In this document: one piece after another, positions 9,005 to 18,585 of the stretch
Numbering within the stretch: position 1 is the stretch's first letter
Layout: each line of letters opens with the position of its first letter
NCBI GenBank assembly: GCA_030432695.1
Contig: JAUILN010000004.1
Location: 434,001-498,000 of the forward strand
Source of the DNA: a bacterium
GTDB taxonomy: Bacteria > Planctomycetota > UBA1135 > UBA2386
Reading direction: 5' to 3'
Length of the DNA stretch: 64,000 bases
Translations under genes and position numbers: made by a program
The notes under the pieces: generated by a model
Seen by the model: only the letters and a program-made list of their open reading frames with translations
Told to the model about the DNA's origin: nothing
The model's database searches: none

Positions 9005-12000
9005 TCACGGGCCACCGCCGCGACGTGTCGTCGGCGGAGGGATCGGTTCGAGCGGGGGGCGTGACGGAGTGTCCTGACCCAGCCAGACCGGTTCGACCTT
9101 CGGGTTGCGCAGATCGCCGAACAGGTGGAACTGCACGATCTGGTTGGAGAGCATCCGCACCAGCTGCGGGATCAGGGTCCAGTCGGCACTCTTGCCGAAG
9201 AAGTCCGGGAAGTCGAGCTGGAGGTCGACGTAGCCGTCCATCCCGATCGAGCCCTTGCCTTCGACCTCCAACAACGGCGAGACGAGCTGGAGTCCGCTGA
9301 ACGAGATGCGGTGGTCACGCACGTCGAGTTCGGTGCTGAGGCGTTCGAACGTCGGGCGGCGCGGGCGTTCGAGGTAGCTGTAGATCGCCCGGAACGCCGG
9401 AACCTTGCCGAGATCGGCGTCGCTGATCCGGAGGTCGCCAGAACCGACGGCTTCGTGCAGGCGTGCACCCGGCAGGTGCTCGAGGGTGAAGTGACCCGCG
9501 AGGTTGCCGCGCAGGTTCGCGTCCTGCACCGCGCTCGCCTCGAGCAGCGACGCCAGACTGAGGTTCTCCCATTCGAGGCTGAATGACAGGTCGCCATCGT
9601 CGGCGAAGCGGTACACCGCGTCCGGACCGCTGGTGGCGGCGCCGCGCACTCTGCCGAGGTGCAGGCGACAGAGCACGTCATGGAACCGTACGGAATCGAT
9701 GTCGGCTTCGAAACGGGCGGTGCCGCCGGTCAGGCGGTGGCCGTGCAGGCTGGCGCCGCCGTTGTCGACGCGACCCTTGATGGAGCCGGAATCATCGGTG
9801 AACCAGCTGTCCTCGATCGTCCAGCTGCCGGAGATCTTCTGTACCCGGGTGCCCAGAGTCATCGCGACGTCCTGTGCGATGACGACTCCGCGGATGCGGG
9901 TCTCGAACGAGTCCGAGTCGTCGGGGAACAGGAAATCGAAGATCAGGCTCTCGACCGCCGCCGTACCGCGAACCTCACGTGCCAGGTAGGTCTCGCGTAG
10001 CGGACCCTCCAGCAGGTTGGCGAGGCGGTCATCGATCGGGAACTCGGGGCACGACACCTGGAAGGAGATCCGGGTCGCCCGGTCCTCGTGGCGCGCGAAG
10101 CCGCCGTCGCAGAACACCGGCTTGCCGGCCATCGTGCCGCGGATGTGTTCGAGTGTGGCCTCCCCGTCGCGGATCATCAGGTCGCCGAACAACGACTCCG
10201 CGGGGGCCGGCAGGAATGGTGCGGCAGAACGGACTCCGCGGAGCTGCACCTGCAGGTCCTGCGAGTAGCCGTCGGGTCCCGCATCGCCGTGCTGCCGCCA
10301 GACGAGGTCGACCACCCCGCGGGGATCGAGGACCCGCCAGCTCTCCAGGTCGAAGGCCTCATAGCGGTCGATCGCTGCGCCGACCTCCTCGGTCAGGCGC
10401 AGCCCCTCGACGACAGCGGTGAGATCGATGTGAGGCCCAGATGCAGGTGCCGTGTCTACCACCCCGTGCACGAACAGGCTCGGCGGGGGCGCATCGTCAT
10501 CGAGCCGCTGGTCGATGTGGCCTCGGACGCCGCCGACCTCGATGCGCGCTCGCGAGCCGTTGCCATGCACGAACACCGGTCCGGTCAGATCGCGGAACGG
10601 TAGGCCGAGGGTCTTCAGTTCGGCCGTGCCGTCTTCGAGGTCGACCCGCAGATCGTAGTCGAGGTCTTCGCCAGCTCGTCGTCGCCACAGGTGGAGGTCG
10701 ACGTCCCCGCCCGAGCGCAGTCCGAGCAGGTCGAGTGTCTCCGCGAGTTCGGGGCCGAGGCCGCGGAGCGCCGCATCGAACTCGTCGTCGGGTCGGATGT
10801 CCTGGCCGACGATCCGTACCTCGGTCGCAAATCGGCGGTCGGGATCGGCTGCAGTTCCTGCGTCGTCGTGGACCGCCACTCGGACGGCGAGGGGCGCACC
10901 GCCCCGCTGGCCTTCGAGATCGACCAGGATCTCGCTCTCCCGGATCTCGATGCTGCCGACGATGTCGTCGACGCGCACCGGGAAGTCGGCGTAGCTGGCG
11001 GACGCGAGCAGGGGTTCGATCCGCACCGCGACGCCCGCTGCCTCTGCGTCGCCTCCGCTCTCGAAGCCCGGGCCGACTCGCACATCGACCCTCAGTCTGG
11101 CGCGGCCAGCCGGCTGGTACTCTTCCCAGACCGTAGCCGCCCTGGAGTCCAGGTTGCGCAACGCATCGAGCATCTGCGCGGAGAAGGGCAGGTCGTCGCC
11201 CTCGATCACCAGATCGACATCGGGTGCCCGTCGCGATTCGGTGACGATCCGGCCATCGACCCGGATCGTGCCCTCGTCGCCGAGCCGGCCTCGCACGTCG
11301 TCCACACCGACCACGCCATCACGCACGGTGACGGTGCCGTGGAGGCCGGTCAGTGGATGAGGGAAACCGAAGCGGCGCGCACCGTCCGACTCCGCCATGC
11401 CGATGAAGGTCGCACCGACGTCGAACAACTCCAGTTCGAGTCCGAACTGTTGCTCGCGGCCTTCGACCGGACTCGGGTGATGGAAGCGGATGTGGGCGTT
11501 GGCGCGACCACCGCGCGGCTGGAACGCGTCCCAGGCCAGTCTGGCTTCGGGGACATTGCGGAGCGCCTGGCCGATCGCGGGACGGACCAGGACGTCCCGA
11601 GCAACGACCTCGAGGTCGACCTGGCGCTCGCCGTCGAACAATGCCGTGAGCTTCGCGCGAGCCTCGAAGTTGCCGTCGGTGCCGTGATCGACGATCTTCG
11701 CCTGCAGGCTCCCGCCTTCGTGGAACGGGCGGAACGTCGCTTCGGCAGAAGCTCCTTCCAGCGGATAGGGCAGCGCTGAGGACTGCAATGCCAGCTCCTC
11801 GACGTGGGTGGATACCGACAGCTCCATCTGCTGGTCGGCTCCGGCGCGTGCCGCATGCAGCGTCAGTTCGGTCACCTGCCCGCGCACATGTGCATCGGCC
11901 AGGAACTCGCCTGCGGCCGGGTGGTAGGCGTGGATCGAGTCGGGGTCGATCGCGAAATCGGTCGCTCGCAATTGCACCGCTCCGACGTCGGCGGCGAGGT

Positions 12001-12607
12001 CCCAGTGGCCCTCGATCGTCAGCCCTTCGTCGCGTGGCCCGGTGCCGCGGCCGGTGATCCCGAACTGCCACGAGCCGGCTTCCGTGGGCAGCAGTTCCAG
12101 TCCGAGGTCGCCGATCCGCAATGCAGGCGTGTCCGGCGCGAACCGGATCAGCAATTCGCCTCGTTCGACGAGGATCGGCGGTGGGGCGGCGGGTTCGCGG
12201 CCGGTGTCCGTCTCGCGCGCGGCAAGGAGCGCGGTGAGGTCGGGCAGTCGGCCTTCGATCAGGTCGATCTCGAGGACCACGCCTTCGGCGCGCACGCTGC
12301 GCAGGGTTCCCGGATCCCGCAGCGGGTTGGTGCCGACACCGATCTCGACGCGCTCGGCGCGGAGGCTTGCCGTCGAGCGATTCCCAGCCTCGCCGGTGCG
12401 GACCGAGAAGTCGGACAGGGTGACCACACCACCACCGAGATCGACCTGGGCACTGCCGAGTCTGAATCGCTGCGGATCCAGGATCTGGGCGAGCTGCCGG
12501 GTCACGAAGCTGCTGGAGACTCCGGAGCTGCGGAGCACCAGCCAGGTGCCGACCGCGATCGCGACGAGGACGCCGGCGTAGATCAATGCGATCCGGGAAC
12601 GGGTCAA
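9005..12607 (-). CDS. Large AsmA-family membrane-anchored protein
   Basis: 1200-residue protein with one N-terminal transmembrane anchor (IALIYAGVLVAIAVGTWLVL) and a long periplasmic beta-rich body, with the C-terminal AsmA-like domain recognisable from about residue 1030: GNLAGHFTLEHLPGA, GSGDLRISDADLGKVPAF, LEVEGKGSIGMDGYVDLQL. AsmA/TamB/YhdP relatives bridge the periplasm and help move or sort phospholipids or outer-membrane components. Family membership rests on that C-terminal domain and architecture; substrate is unknown. The start is a TTG without an obvious ribosome binding site but lies just before the anchor. It overlaps the longest reading of ruvX and heads that pair. Confidence 0.75.
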   Translation of the reverse strand: MTRSRIALIYAGVLVAIAVGTWLVLRSSGVSSSFVTRQLAQILDPQRFRLGSAQVDLGGGVVTLSDFSVRTGEAGNRSTASLRAERVEIGVGTNPLRDPGTLRSVRAEGVVLEIDLIEGRLPDLTALLAARETDTGREPAAPPPILVERGELLIRFAPDTPALRIGDLGLELLPTEAGSWQFGITGRGTGPRDEGLTIEGHWDLAADVGAVQLRATDFAIDPDSIHAYHPAAGEFLADAHVRGQVTELTLHAARAGADQQMELSVSTHVEELALQSSALPYPLEGASAEATFRPFHEGGSLQAKIVDHGTDGNFEARAKLTALFDGERQVDLEVVARDVLVRPAIGQALRNVPEARLAWDAFQPRGGRANAHIRFHHPSPVEGREQQFGLELELFDVGATFIGMAESDGARRFGFPHPLTGLHGTVTVRDGVVGVDDVRGRLGDEGTIRVDGRIVTESRRAPDVDLVIEGDDLPFSAQMLDALRNLDSRAATVWEEYQPAGRARLRVDVRVGPGFESGGDAEAAGVAVRIEPLLASASYADFPVRVDDIVGSIEIRESEILVDLEGQRGGAPLAVRVAVHDDAGTAADPDRRFATEVRIVGQDIRPDDEFDAALRGLGPELAETLDLLGLRSGGDVDLHLWRRRAGEDLDYDLRVDLEDGTAELKTLGLPFRDLTGPVFVHGNGSRARIEVGGVRGHIDQRLDDDAPPPSLFVHGVVDTAPASGPHIDLTAVVEGLRLTEEVGAAIDRYEAFDLESWRVLDPRGVVDLVWRQHGDAGPDGYSQDLQVQLRGVRSAAPFLPAPAESLFGDLMIRDGEATLEHIRGTMAGKPVFCDGGFARHEDRATRISFQVSCPEFPIDDRLANLLEGPLRETYLAREVRGTAAVESLIFDFLFPDDSDSFETRIRGVVIAQDVAMTLGTRVQKISGSWTIEDSWFTDDSGSIKGRVDNGGASLHGHRLTGGTARFEADIDSVRFHDVLCRLHLGRVRGAATSGPDAVYRFADDGDLSFSLEWENLSLASLLEASAVQDANLRGNLAGHFTLEHLPGARLHEAVGSGDLRISDADLGKVPAFRAIYSYLERPRRPTFERLSTELDVRDHRISFSGLQLVSPLLEVEGKGSIGMDGYVDLQLDFPDFFGKSADWTLIPQLVRMLSNQIVQFHLFGDLRNPKVEPVWLGQDTPSRPPLEPIPPPTTRRGGGP

Positions 12608-13084
12608 TGCAGGAAGGCTCGTCGCGGGGCTCGGAGGTCAGGCCGCCGGGTCATGGCACTCGTATCGATCCGGGGGGGCACGCGTGCCTGGCGGAATGGT
12701 CTCCGGTGACTCGGGCTTCCAGGTCACCGGGAAGCGGGTGGGGCCCGAAGATAGCCGGCCGATCGGAGCCGCGCGAGGTGGAGCGGATGCCTCACGCGGA
12801 CCGGTCGAAGCGTTCCGCTTGCGGGTCGTCGTCGTGCTCGCGTGTCGCGTGGAATGGCAGTGCTTCTCGTCTACACACGCTCCAGATACGACCGCGATCG
12901 CCGGCCGAATCATGCGCGCGCACCCCGAAACCCGCCGAAACCGCTCGGAAACGGCCGGATTCGGCCTCTGGAGGGGGTTTTTGCTTTGACTCGGTTTCTG
13001 CACCGCTCGAACATCCCAGCGACAAACGAGGTTGCCGAGGGGGCAGCCTCGCATTCGTTCGATCGTCTGACTCGAGGAATCGAG
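12608..13084. other. Intergenic region between the AsmA-type gene and the histone gene
   Basis: A 477-bp gap between divergent genes. It holds degenerate inverted-repeat copy C near its left end, and around 12950-13070 a slightly AT-richer stretch where a promoter for the histone gene is expected; TTGACT near 12986 could be a -35 but no convincing -10 follows. I see no further gene. Confidence 0.5.
12648..12715. repeat. Terminal-inverted-repeat element, degenerate copy C
   Basis: A 68-bp relic sharing GGCGGAATGGTCTCC exactly with copy B (26621-26812) and starting with GGGTCATGGCAC against GGGTCACGGGAC. A GATCC and a GCACGCGTGCC block in the middle also recall the family. The ends no longer pair well. 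Confidence 0.5.
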
Positions 13085-13300
13085 ATGGCTGCCAAGAAGA
13101 AGACTTCCAAGAAGGCCAAGAAGGCTGGCCCCGCCGAGTTCATCATCTCCAAGTCGCGGACCAAGGCCGCGGTCACGGAGTGCAACGTGTCCTCGGAGTT
13201 CTACGAGGCGCTCGACAACCGAGTCCGCGAGATCATCGCGGAAGCGGAGCAGCGCACGCTGGGCAATGGTCGCAAGACCCTGAAGCCCGTCGATCTGTGA
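13085..13300 (+). CDS. Bacterial histone-fold DNA-binding protein
   Basis: 71-residue basic protein with a Lys-rich tail (MAAKKKTSKKAKKAG) followed by a single histone fold: a short first helix (IISKSRTKAAV), a long central helix (SSEFYEALDNRVREIIAEAE) and the diagnostic loop/third-helix sequence NGRKTLKPVDL, which lines up with the AGRKT(I/V)KAEDI end of archaeal histones. The third helix is cut short, as in the histone of Bdellovibrio. Expected to dimerise and coat or bend DNA in the nucleoid. The ATG at 13085 follows GAGGA with 6-bp spacing. It is monocistronic, with a UUCG hairpin about 100 bp downstream. Assignment is by motif reading, not by search. Confidence 0.8.
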   Translation: MAAKKKTSKKAKKAGPAEFIISKSRTKAAVTECNVSSEFYEALDNRVREIIAEAEQRTLGNGRKTLKPVDL

Positions 13301-13403
13301 GTCGTCGATCCGTTGGATCGGCGTGACTTCGGCTTTCGTCGGAAGGCGCAGAACCCGGGTTGGTGGTCAGCCACCCGTGTCCGCGTTTCTCGGGCGGACC
13401 GAC

Positions 13404-13432
13404 GAGGAGGGTCGCTTCGGCGGCCCTTCTTC
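13404..13432 (+). terminator. UUCG-loop hairpin downstream of the histone gene
   Basis: GAGGAGGGTCGC and GCGGCCCTTCTTC form a near-continuous stem closed by TTCG, followed by a weak pyrimidine run. It lies between convergent genes (histone and tsaB) and could act in both directions. Confidence 0.6.
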
Positions 13433-13584
13433 GTGTACCGACGGTTCGATCGTGTCCCGATGGTTCGGCCCCGATCGGACGGACGAGAGTCGACCGACGC
13501 CGCGAGGCGGCCGGTTTGCGGGAGTCGCGCGGTGGCCCGATCGGTCCGCGCGGTAGGAGCCATCCCGAATGCGGGGGCGTGGGC

Positions 13585-14277
13585 TCAGTCGTCGGCGTAG
13601 GTGCCCATCAGGTACAGCGGCTCGATGCCCTGCACGTCGGCGATCCGGGGCTGCAGGCGCGGATCGAACAGCAGCGCGGCCGCGGGCTCGGTGAGCATCG
13701 TGAGATCCGGCGGCTCGGCGGCGTCCTCGCGGGCTGCGAGGGAATCGGCCAACGCCGGTTCGATCAGCAACGGCGCCTCGGCGCGGAATGATGCGATCTC
13801 CTCGGCTCTCGGTTCGCCCACGAGGCGTGCGCATCCGCTTCTCAACTCGACGATTCCGGTGTGCACGCGACCACGGCGTGCGTCGAGGACGACCTGCAGG
13901 CGTGCTCCCTCGGCCGGTTCCGAATCGGCGACCTGCCAGGCGCCAACCGCCAGCAGTTCCAGGCTGGTGAAGCCTTGCAGGCTTGCGGCGGTGAACGCGG
14001 CGACGAAGCGGGCGAACGTCACCGCGACGCGCAGGCCGGTGTAGGAACCGGGTCCCACGTCGACCGCCACGGTTTCGAGCTCACGCGGCGAGACGCCGTG
14101 ATCGTGGAGGAACGCTTCCACGCGCGCCGGCAGATCGGAGCCGCGCTGTGCTCCTGCGTCCCATGCCGGCACTTCGATCGTGTCCGGTGCACCAAGGTGG
14201 AGCGCCAGGAGCGGTGCGCGTCGGCTGGTGGAGATTCGCAGGGTCGGTCGCTGCGTCGCGGCGGTGTGCTCGTTCAC
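13585..14277 (-). CDS. tsaB: tRNA N6-threonylcarbamoyladenosine modification protein TsaB
   Basis: Partner of TsaD in the complex that makes t6A37 on ANN-decoding tRNAs. 230 residues. The ASKHA-fold signature VAVDVGPGSYTGLRVAVTFA is unmistakable, with SLELLA following; the usual N-terminal ILALDTS is replaced by PTLRISTSRRAPLLALHLG, so the nucleotide-like site is degenerate, as is normal for TsaB. GTG start overlapping the glmM stop. Last gene of the minus-strand ftsH-folP-cdaA-cdaR-glmM run. Confidence 0.88.
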   Translation of the reverse strand: MNEHTAATQRPTLRISTSRRAPLLALHLGAPDTIEVPAWDAGAQRGSDLPARVEAFLHDHGVSPRELETVAVDVGPGSYTGLRVAVTFARFVAAFTAASLQGFTSLELLAVGAWQVADSEPAEGARLQVVLDARRGRVHTGIVELRSGCARLVGEPRAEEIASFRAEAPLLIEPALADSLAAREDAAEPPDLTMLTEPAAALLFDPRLQPRIADVQGIEPLYLMGTYADD

Positions 14278-15644
14278 GTGCCGATCTCGCTCTTCACCGC
14301 GTCGACGATGCGACCGACGTGTCGTTCGACCTGCTCGCGGTCTGGCGCCTCGACCATCACTCGGCAGAGCGATTCCGTGCCCGAGTAGCGCAGGACCACG
14401 CGGCCTTCCTCGCCGAGTTCCGCCTCGACCGCATCACGCGCCGCGCGGACCGCCGCCAGATCGTCGAGGTCCGGCTTGGAGTTCACGGGCACGTTCACGA
14501 GCAGCTGCGGATAGCGCTCGAACTGCCGCAGCACCTTGCTGGCGCCCTGCCGGACCATGCCGGGAAGGGCCAGCAGCGTCAGCGCGGTGTGCAGGCCGTC
14601 GCCGGCGAGGAAGTGGTCACCGAGGTCGAACAGCACGTGGCCGGACTGCTCCGCGCCGAGTGCATAGCCATGCTCCTTCATGCTCCTCGCGACGTGTCGG
14701 TCACCGACCGCGGTCATCACCAGATCGATCCGCTCCTCGCGGAGCAGTCGGCGCAGCGCGAGGTTGGTCATGATCGTCGACACCACGGTGTCGCCCGGTA
14801 GCCGGCCGGCGTCGCGCATCACCGGGCCGAGCGTGGCGAGCACGCTGTCGCCGTCGTGGACGTTGCCCTGGTCGTCCACGAAGATCCCGCGGTCGCCGTC
14901 GCCGTCCAGGCAGATGCCCAGCACCGCGCCGCTCTGGCGTACGGTATCGACCAACGACTCGGGGTGCAGGGCGCCGCAACCCGCGTTGATGTTGAAGCCG
15001 TCGGGCTCGCAGGCGACTTCGACAACGTCGGCGCCGAGGCCGCGCAGGACCGTCGGTGCCAGTTCCGAGGCGCCGCCGTTGGCAGCGTCGACCACCACCG
15101 TGGCGCCGCTCAGGTCGAGGTTCGCGAAGCGGTTCGCGAGTTCCTCCACGTAGCGACCCACCAGCTGATGCTCTTCCTTGATGCGGGTCCTCGGCAGTTC
15201 TCCGAACTCGAGTTTCGCCGTCAGCTCCTCGATCTCGTGCTGTGCGTCGTCGCCGAGTTTGCCGCCGCGTTCGTCGAACAGCTTGATGCCGTTGTCGTGC
15301 GCCGGATTGTGCGAGGCGCTGACCATGATGCCGGCGACGAATGGCTGGCTGCGGGTCAGGAAGGCCAGAGCCGGTGTGGTCACCAGACCGAGGTCGACGG
15401 CCGAGCAGTCGGCGGTGGCGAGTCCCTGCGCGATTGCCTCGGTGATCCAGTGCGCCGAGTCCCTTCCGTCGTTGCCGATCAGCACTCGCTTGCGCTCCGG
15501 GCCCTCTCGCTGCAGCCAGATGCCGAGCGACGCACCGACTCGCCGAAGGGTCTCCGGGTCGAGTGGCGCTTCGCCGGCGCGACCGCGTAGGCCGTCGGTT
15601 CCGAACCTCGGGATCTGGAAGGTCGACGAATCCGATCCGCTCAT
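14274..15644 (-). CDS. glmM: Phosphoglucosamine mutase
   Basis: Converts glucosamine-6-phosphate to glucosamine-1-phosphate for UDP-GlcNAc, hence peptidoglycan and LPS. 456 residues. The N-terminal FGTDGLRGRAGEAPLDPE, the active-site phosphoserine loop VSASHNPAHDNGIKLF, the metal loop DGDGDRGIF, the sugar-binding GAEQSGHV and the C-terminal RYSGTE phosphate loop are all present. It overlaps cdaR and tsaB by 4 bp each. The cdaA-cdaR-glmM order is the widely conserved one in which GlmM restrains CdaA, so c-di-AMP and cell-wall precursor supply are probably linked here too. Confidence 0.95.
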   Translation of the reverse strand: MSGSDSSTFQIPRFGTDGLRGRAGEAPLDPETLRRVGASLGIWLQREGPERKRVLIGNDGRDSAHWITEAIAQGLATADCSAVDLGLVTTPALAFLTRSQPFVAGIMVSASHNPAHDNGIKLFDERGGKLGDDAQHEIEELTAKLEFGELPRTRIKEEHQLVGRYVEELANRFANLDLSGATVVVDAANGGASELAPTVLRGLGADVVEVACEPDGFNINAGCGALHPESLVDTVRQSGAVLGICLDGDGDRGIFVDDQGNVHDGDSVLATLGPVMRDAGRLPGDTVVSTIMTNLALRRLLREERIDLVMTAVGDRHVARSMKEHGYALGAEQSGHVLFDLGDHFLAGDGLHTALTLLALPGMVRQGASKVLRQFERYPQLLVNVPVNSKPDLDDLAAVRAARDAVEAELGEEGRVVLRYSGTESLCRVMVEAPDREQVERHVGRIVDAVKSEIGT

Positions 15645-16843
15645 CGCTGCTTGTCCTGCTTCTCCGTGGCCTGATCCTGCTCGGTCCCCCGGGCCGGAGC
15701 CCGCTCGTACTGGATCGTCAGTGGCACCGTGATTTTGTAGTCGCGACCTTCCCGGTAGTCGGGGCCGACGATGACATGGGGTCGGGAGATCACATCCGGC
15801 TCGGTGGTGCCGGGCGGCACCGTGGCGACGATCACGCAGTTCTCGCGGACCCAGTCCTGGCGGCGCTCGTCGTCGAGAGTGAGGAGCCGCGCCTGCAGTC
15901 GCCCGGTCGCCGCGATACGCACTTCCTCGGTCCCACGTCGCAGTACGAAGCGGGCCGTCGGCTCAGGTCGGAACGGGTCGTGCAGCACCACCGGGACCTC
16001 CGGCAACGTGAACTCGACCTCGTCGACCTCGAGCGGCATCTCCGCGTACAGGCTCTTCGGTGCCCGTAGTCCGGCACCGCCCTCGGCCCCCAGTTCGAAT
16101 GCCGGTTCCAGTTCGAGGCGCACGCTCGATGGATCGGGCGTCGATGGTCGGTTGATCTGGAGAATCTTGTAGAGGGCCGCGGAGCCTTGCGCGATCTCCC
16201 GGACCCGTTCCTCGGGACCGATCAACGCGAAGGACGGGTTCTCGGGGAAGGTCATTCGCGACCACGCGAACCGCTCGAAGAGGCTGCTGGATCCGCCGCC
16301 GCTCGGTGGCGTGCGGCTCACCCGGGCGGACGTCAACGTGATCTGTTCTCGGGTGAGCCGCGCCAGTCCGAGGCGGATCGTCGGCGGCTCGAGTTCGATC
16401 CGGAGGTCCGCCAACCGCGGTTCCTCGAGGATGATGCCGGAGGCCTCGAGGACCGCCGCTGGCGAGGCATCGTCATCGATCTCCGGTTGGATCCTGAACC
16501 CCGGGACCGTCGGCAGCAGGGTGACGAGGCGGCGGGGGCCGTGGACGACCAGCTTCACCGAAGTGACCGGTGCGCCGTCCTCCGAGGTCATCGATGCGAC
16601 ACCGTAGTTCTGCAGGTCGAGGACGATCGAGAGCTTCGAGTTGGACAGGGAGTTGCCGAGGTCTGCGGGCGACACCAGCTCCGGAGTCAGCGTGACCTCG
16701 TCGGAGACGGTCAGCTGGGCGTTCAGGTAGCTCCACAGACCGAATGCCAGGCCCAGCGCGGCGAGCTTGCGCCAGACATCATCGAACACGAGGCTCCAGA
16801 GCCACTGTCCGACGGATCGATGTTCCGTGCGGCCTGGTCCCAT
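15641..16843 (-). CDS. cdaR: YbbR-domain protein, CdaA regulator-like (CdaR)
   Basis: 400-residue protein with a single N-terminal membrane segment (KLAALGLAFGLWSYLNAQL, about 35-54) and a periplasmic part of repeated beta-rich YbbR units (for example VTSVKLVVHGPRRLVTLLP and GLARLTREQITL). The family partners the diadenylate cyclase CdaA and modulates it from the outer face of the membrane. Identification leans strongly on position: 1 bp after cdaA and overlapping glmM. It ends in a charged EQDQATEKQDKQR tail. The sequence itself is divergent, as YbbR proteins usually are. Confidence 0.8.
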   Translation of the reverse strand: MGPGRTEHRSVGQWLWSLVFDDVWRKLAALGLAFGLWSYLNAQLTVSDEVTLTPELVSPADLGNSLSNSKLSIVLDLQNYGVASMTSEDGAPVTSVKLVVHGPRRLVTLLPTVPGFRIQPEIDDDASPAAVLEASGIILEEPRLADLRIELEPPTIRLGLARLTREQITLTSARVSRTPPSGGGSSSLFERFAWSRMTFPENPSFALIGPEERVREIAQGSAALYKILQINRPSTPDPSSVRLELEPAFELGAEGGAGLRAPKSLYAEMPLEVDEVEFTLPEVPVVLHDPFRPEPTARFVLRRGTEEVRIAATGRLQARLLTLDDERRQDWVRENCVIVATVPPGTTEPDVISRPHVIVGPDYREGRDYKITVPLTIQYERAPARGTEQDQATEKQDKQR

Positions 16844-16844
16844 G

Positions 16845-17627
16845 TCAGCCCTTGCCCTCCAGTCCGAGGGCTTCCTCGATGGTGTGTTCGAGTTCCTCCA
16901 GCGAGATGCCGTGGCGGAGCTTGCCGTGCAGCGCGGTCGAGATCTTGCCGGTCTCCTCGGAGACCACGATGGTCAGCGCGTCGGTTTCCTCCGACAGCCC
17001 GAGCGCGGCACGGTGGCGGGTGCCGAGGCGGCGGTCGAGCGACTGGCTCTGGCTCAGCGGCAGCAGGCACGACGCGCCGACTATCCGGTCGCCGCGCACC
17101 ACCATCGCGCCGTCGTGCAACGCCGTGCCGGTGTAGAAGATCGACTCGATCAGATAGGAGTTCAGTTCGGCGTCGAGGGCGACACCACTGTCGATGTAGC
17201 CCTGCAGCGAGCCTTCCCGCTCGATGGCGATCAGCGCACCGATGTTCTCCTTGCTCAGTCGGGCGACTCCGCGCAGCAGGCGCTGCAGCGTCTTGACCTC
17301 GCGGCGCAGGAATGGGCTGAACAGCGGCGATTCGCCGAGGCGGACGATCGCGCGGCGGATCTCCGGCTGGAACACCACGATCAGGCCGAGGACCGCGATG
17401 TCGCGGAAGTTCTCGAAGACCACCCGGAGCCGCGCCAACTCGAACGACTCGATCAGGATCGTGAACGAGATGATCACGCCGAGCAGGACCACGCTGAGCC
17501 CACGGATCACACCGGCGCCGCGGGTGGTGCGCAGGAACCGCAGGATCGCGTAGATCCCGATGGCGAACACCAGGATCTCGACGATCGCCGCGCCGCCCGG
17601 CAGCTCGAACAGCCAGCCGAGGATCAT
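16845..17627 (-). CDS. cdaA: Diadenylate cyclase CdaA
   Basis: Membrane enzyme that condenses two ATP into c-di-AMP. 260 residues: hydrophobic N-terminal segments (about 10-70), a linker helix, then the DAC domain with the two catalytic motifs, ALHDGAMVV (DGA) and LGTRHRAALGLSEETDA (RHR). Length and architecture are those of CdaA (DacA), not DisA. c-di-AMP commonly controls potassium and osmolyte transport; no c-di-AMP effector is recognisable in this window. It is followed after 1 bp by cdaR and preceded by folP with a 22-bp gap. Confidence 0.95.
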   Translation of the reverse strand: MILGWLFELPGGAAIVEILVFAIGIYAILRFLRTTRGAGVIRGLSVVLLGVIISFTILIESFELARLRVVFENFRDIAVLGLIVVFQPEIRRAIVRLGESPLFSPFLRREVKTLQRLLRGVARLSKENIGALIAIEREGSLQGYIDSGVALDAELNSYLIESIFYTGTALHDGAMVVRGDRIVGASCLLPLSQSQSLDRRLGTRHRAALGLSEETDALTIVVSEETGKISTALHGKLRHGISLEELEHTIEEALGLEGKG

Positions 17628-17649
17628 CGCGTTCCTCCGCCGGCGCCGG

Positions 17650-18585
17650 TCATGCCTCGGGACCTCCGCGCTCCGTCTCGCACCCTGCGTCGGTCATCCC
17701 GCAGACCGCGTCGACGACCGCGCAGACGTCGCGCATCGCGGCCACGTCGTGGACCCGTAGGATCTCCACCCCCGCCCTGGCCAGCAGCGCGACGCTGGCC
17801 GCGGTGGCCGCCAGCCGGTCGGGTGCGGCGCGGCCGGTCGCTGCGCCGAGAAACGACTTCCGCGAGGTGCCGAACAGTAGCGGGCGGCCGAGCCCGCGGA
17901 ACTCGCCGACGAAGGCGTGCATCGCGAGGTTGTCCGCGGCGAGGGTGCCGAAGCCGATCCCTGGGTCGAGGACCAGGGAGGTCTCGGCGATGCCGGCAGC
18001 GACTGCTGCGTCGACCCGCTCGGCGAGTCGGGCGACGACCTGCTGGACCAGCGCCCGGCCCGGCGGTGGAGACGACTGCGGCGAGCGCGTCGGCTCGAAG
18101 CGGTGCATCAGCACCACCGGGCAGCGCCGCTCGGCACAGAGGGCCGCCAGCGCCGGGTCACCGCGGAGCGCGGTCGTGTCGTTCACCCAGTGTGCGCCGG
18201 CATCGAGGGCGGCTTCGGCCACGGCGGCGAGGGTGGTGTCGATCGACAGCGGGACGGTCGTCTCCGCCGCGAGTGCGCGGATCACCGGCACGACGCGCTC
18301 GATCTGCTCTGCCGCCGGTACCTTCACGTGCCCGGGTCGGGTGCTCTCTCCGCCCACGTCGATCAGGTCGGCGCCGGCTTCTGCGAGGGCGAGTCCCTGG
18401 GCCACCGCGGCCGCTACGTCCACGAACCGACCGCCGTCGAAGAACGAGTCGGGGGTCACGTTGAGGACCCCCATCAGCCGGGTGCGTCCGCCGCCGAGTC
18501 GCAGCGAGCCACGGCCGTCCCCCGGCGCGTCGATCTGCACCGCCGCGTTGGAGTTCGTCGCCCCGGCGTGGCGCGGCTCGCTCAA
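17650..18585 (-). CDS. folP: Dihydropteroate synthase
   Basis: Cytoplasmic folate enzyme joining the pterin pyrophosphate to p-aminobenzoate. 311 residues. Signatures: LMGVLNVTPDSFFDGG (first DHPS motif), GADLIDVGGESTRPG (second), PLSIDTT, WVNDTTAL, LDPGIGFG and the anion-binding GTSRKSFLG. A TTG start overlaps the ftsH stop by 4 bp. About 30 residues precede the barrel, slightly longer than usual. ftsH-folP adjacency is common in bacteria. Confidence 0.94.
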   Translation of the reverse strand: MSEPRHAGATNSNAAVQIDAPGDGRGSLRLGGGRTRLMGVLNVTPDSFFDGGRFVDVAAAVAQGLALAEAGADLIDVGGESTRPGHVKVPAAEQIERVVPVIRALAAETTVPLSIDTTLAAVAEAALDAGAHWVNDTTALRGDPALAALCAERRCPVVLMHRFEPTRSPQSSPPPGRALVQQVVARLAERVDAAVAAGIAETSLVLDPGIGFGTLAADNLAMHAFVGEFRGLGRPLLFGTSRKSFLGAATGRAAPDRLAATAASVALLARAGVEILRVHDVAAMRDVCAVVDAVCGMTDAGCETERGGPEA

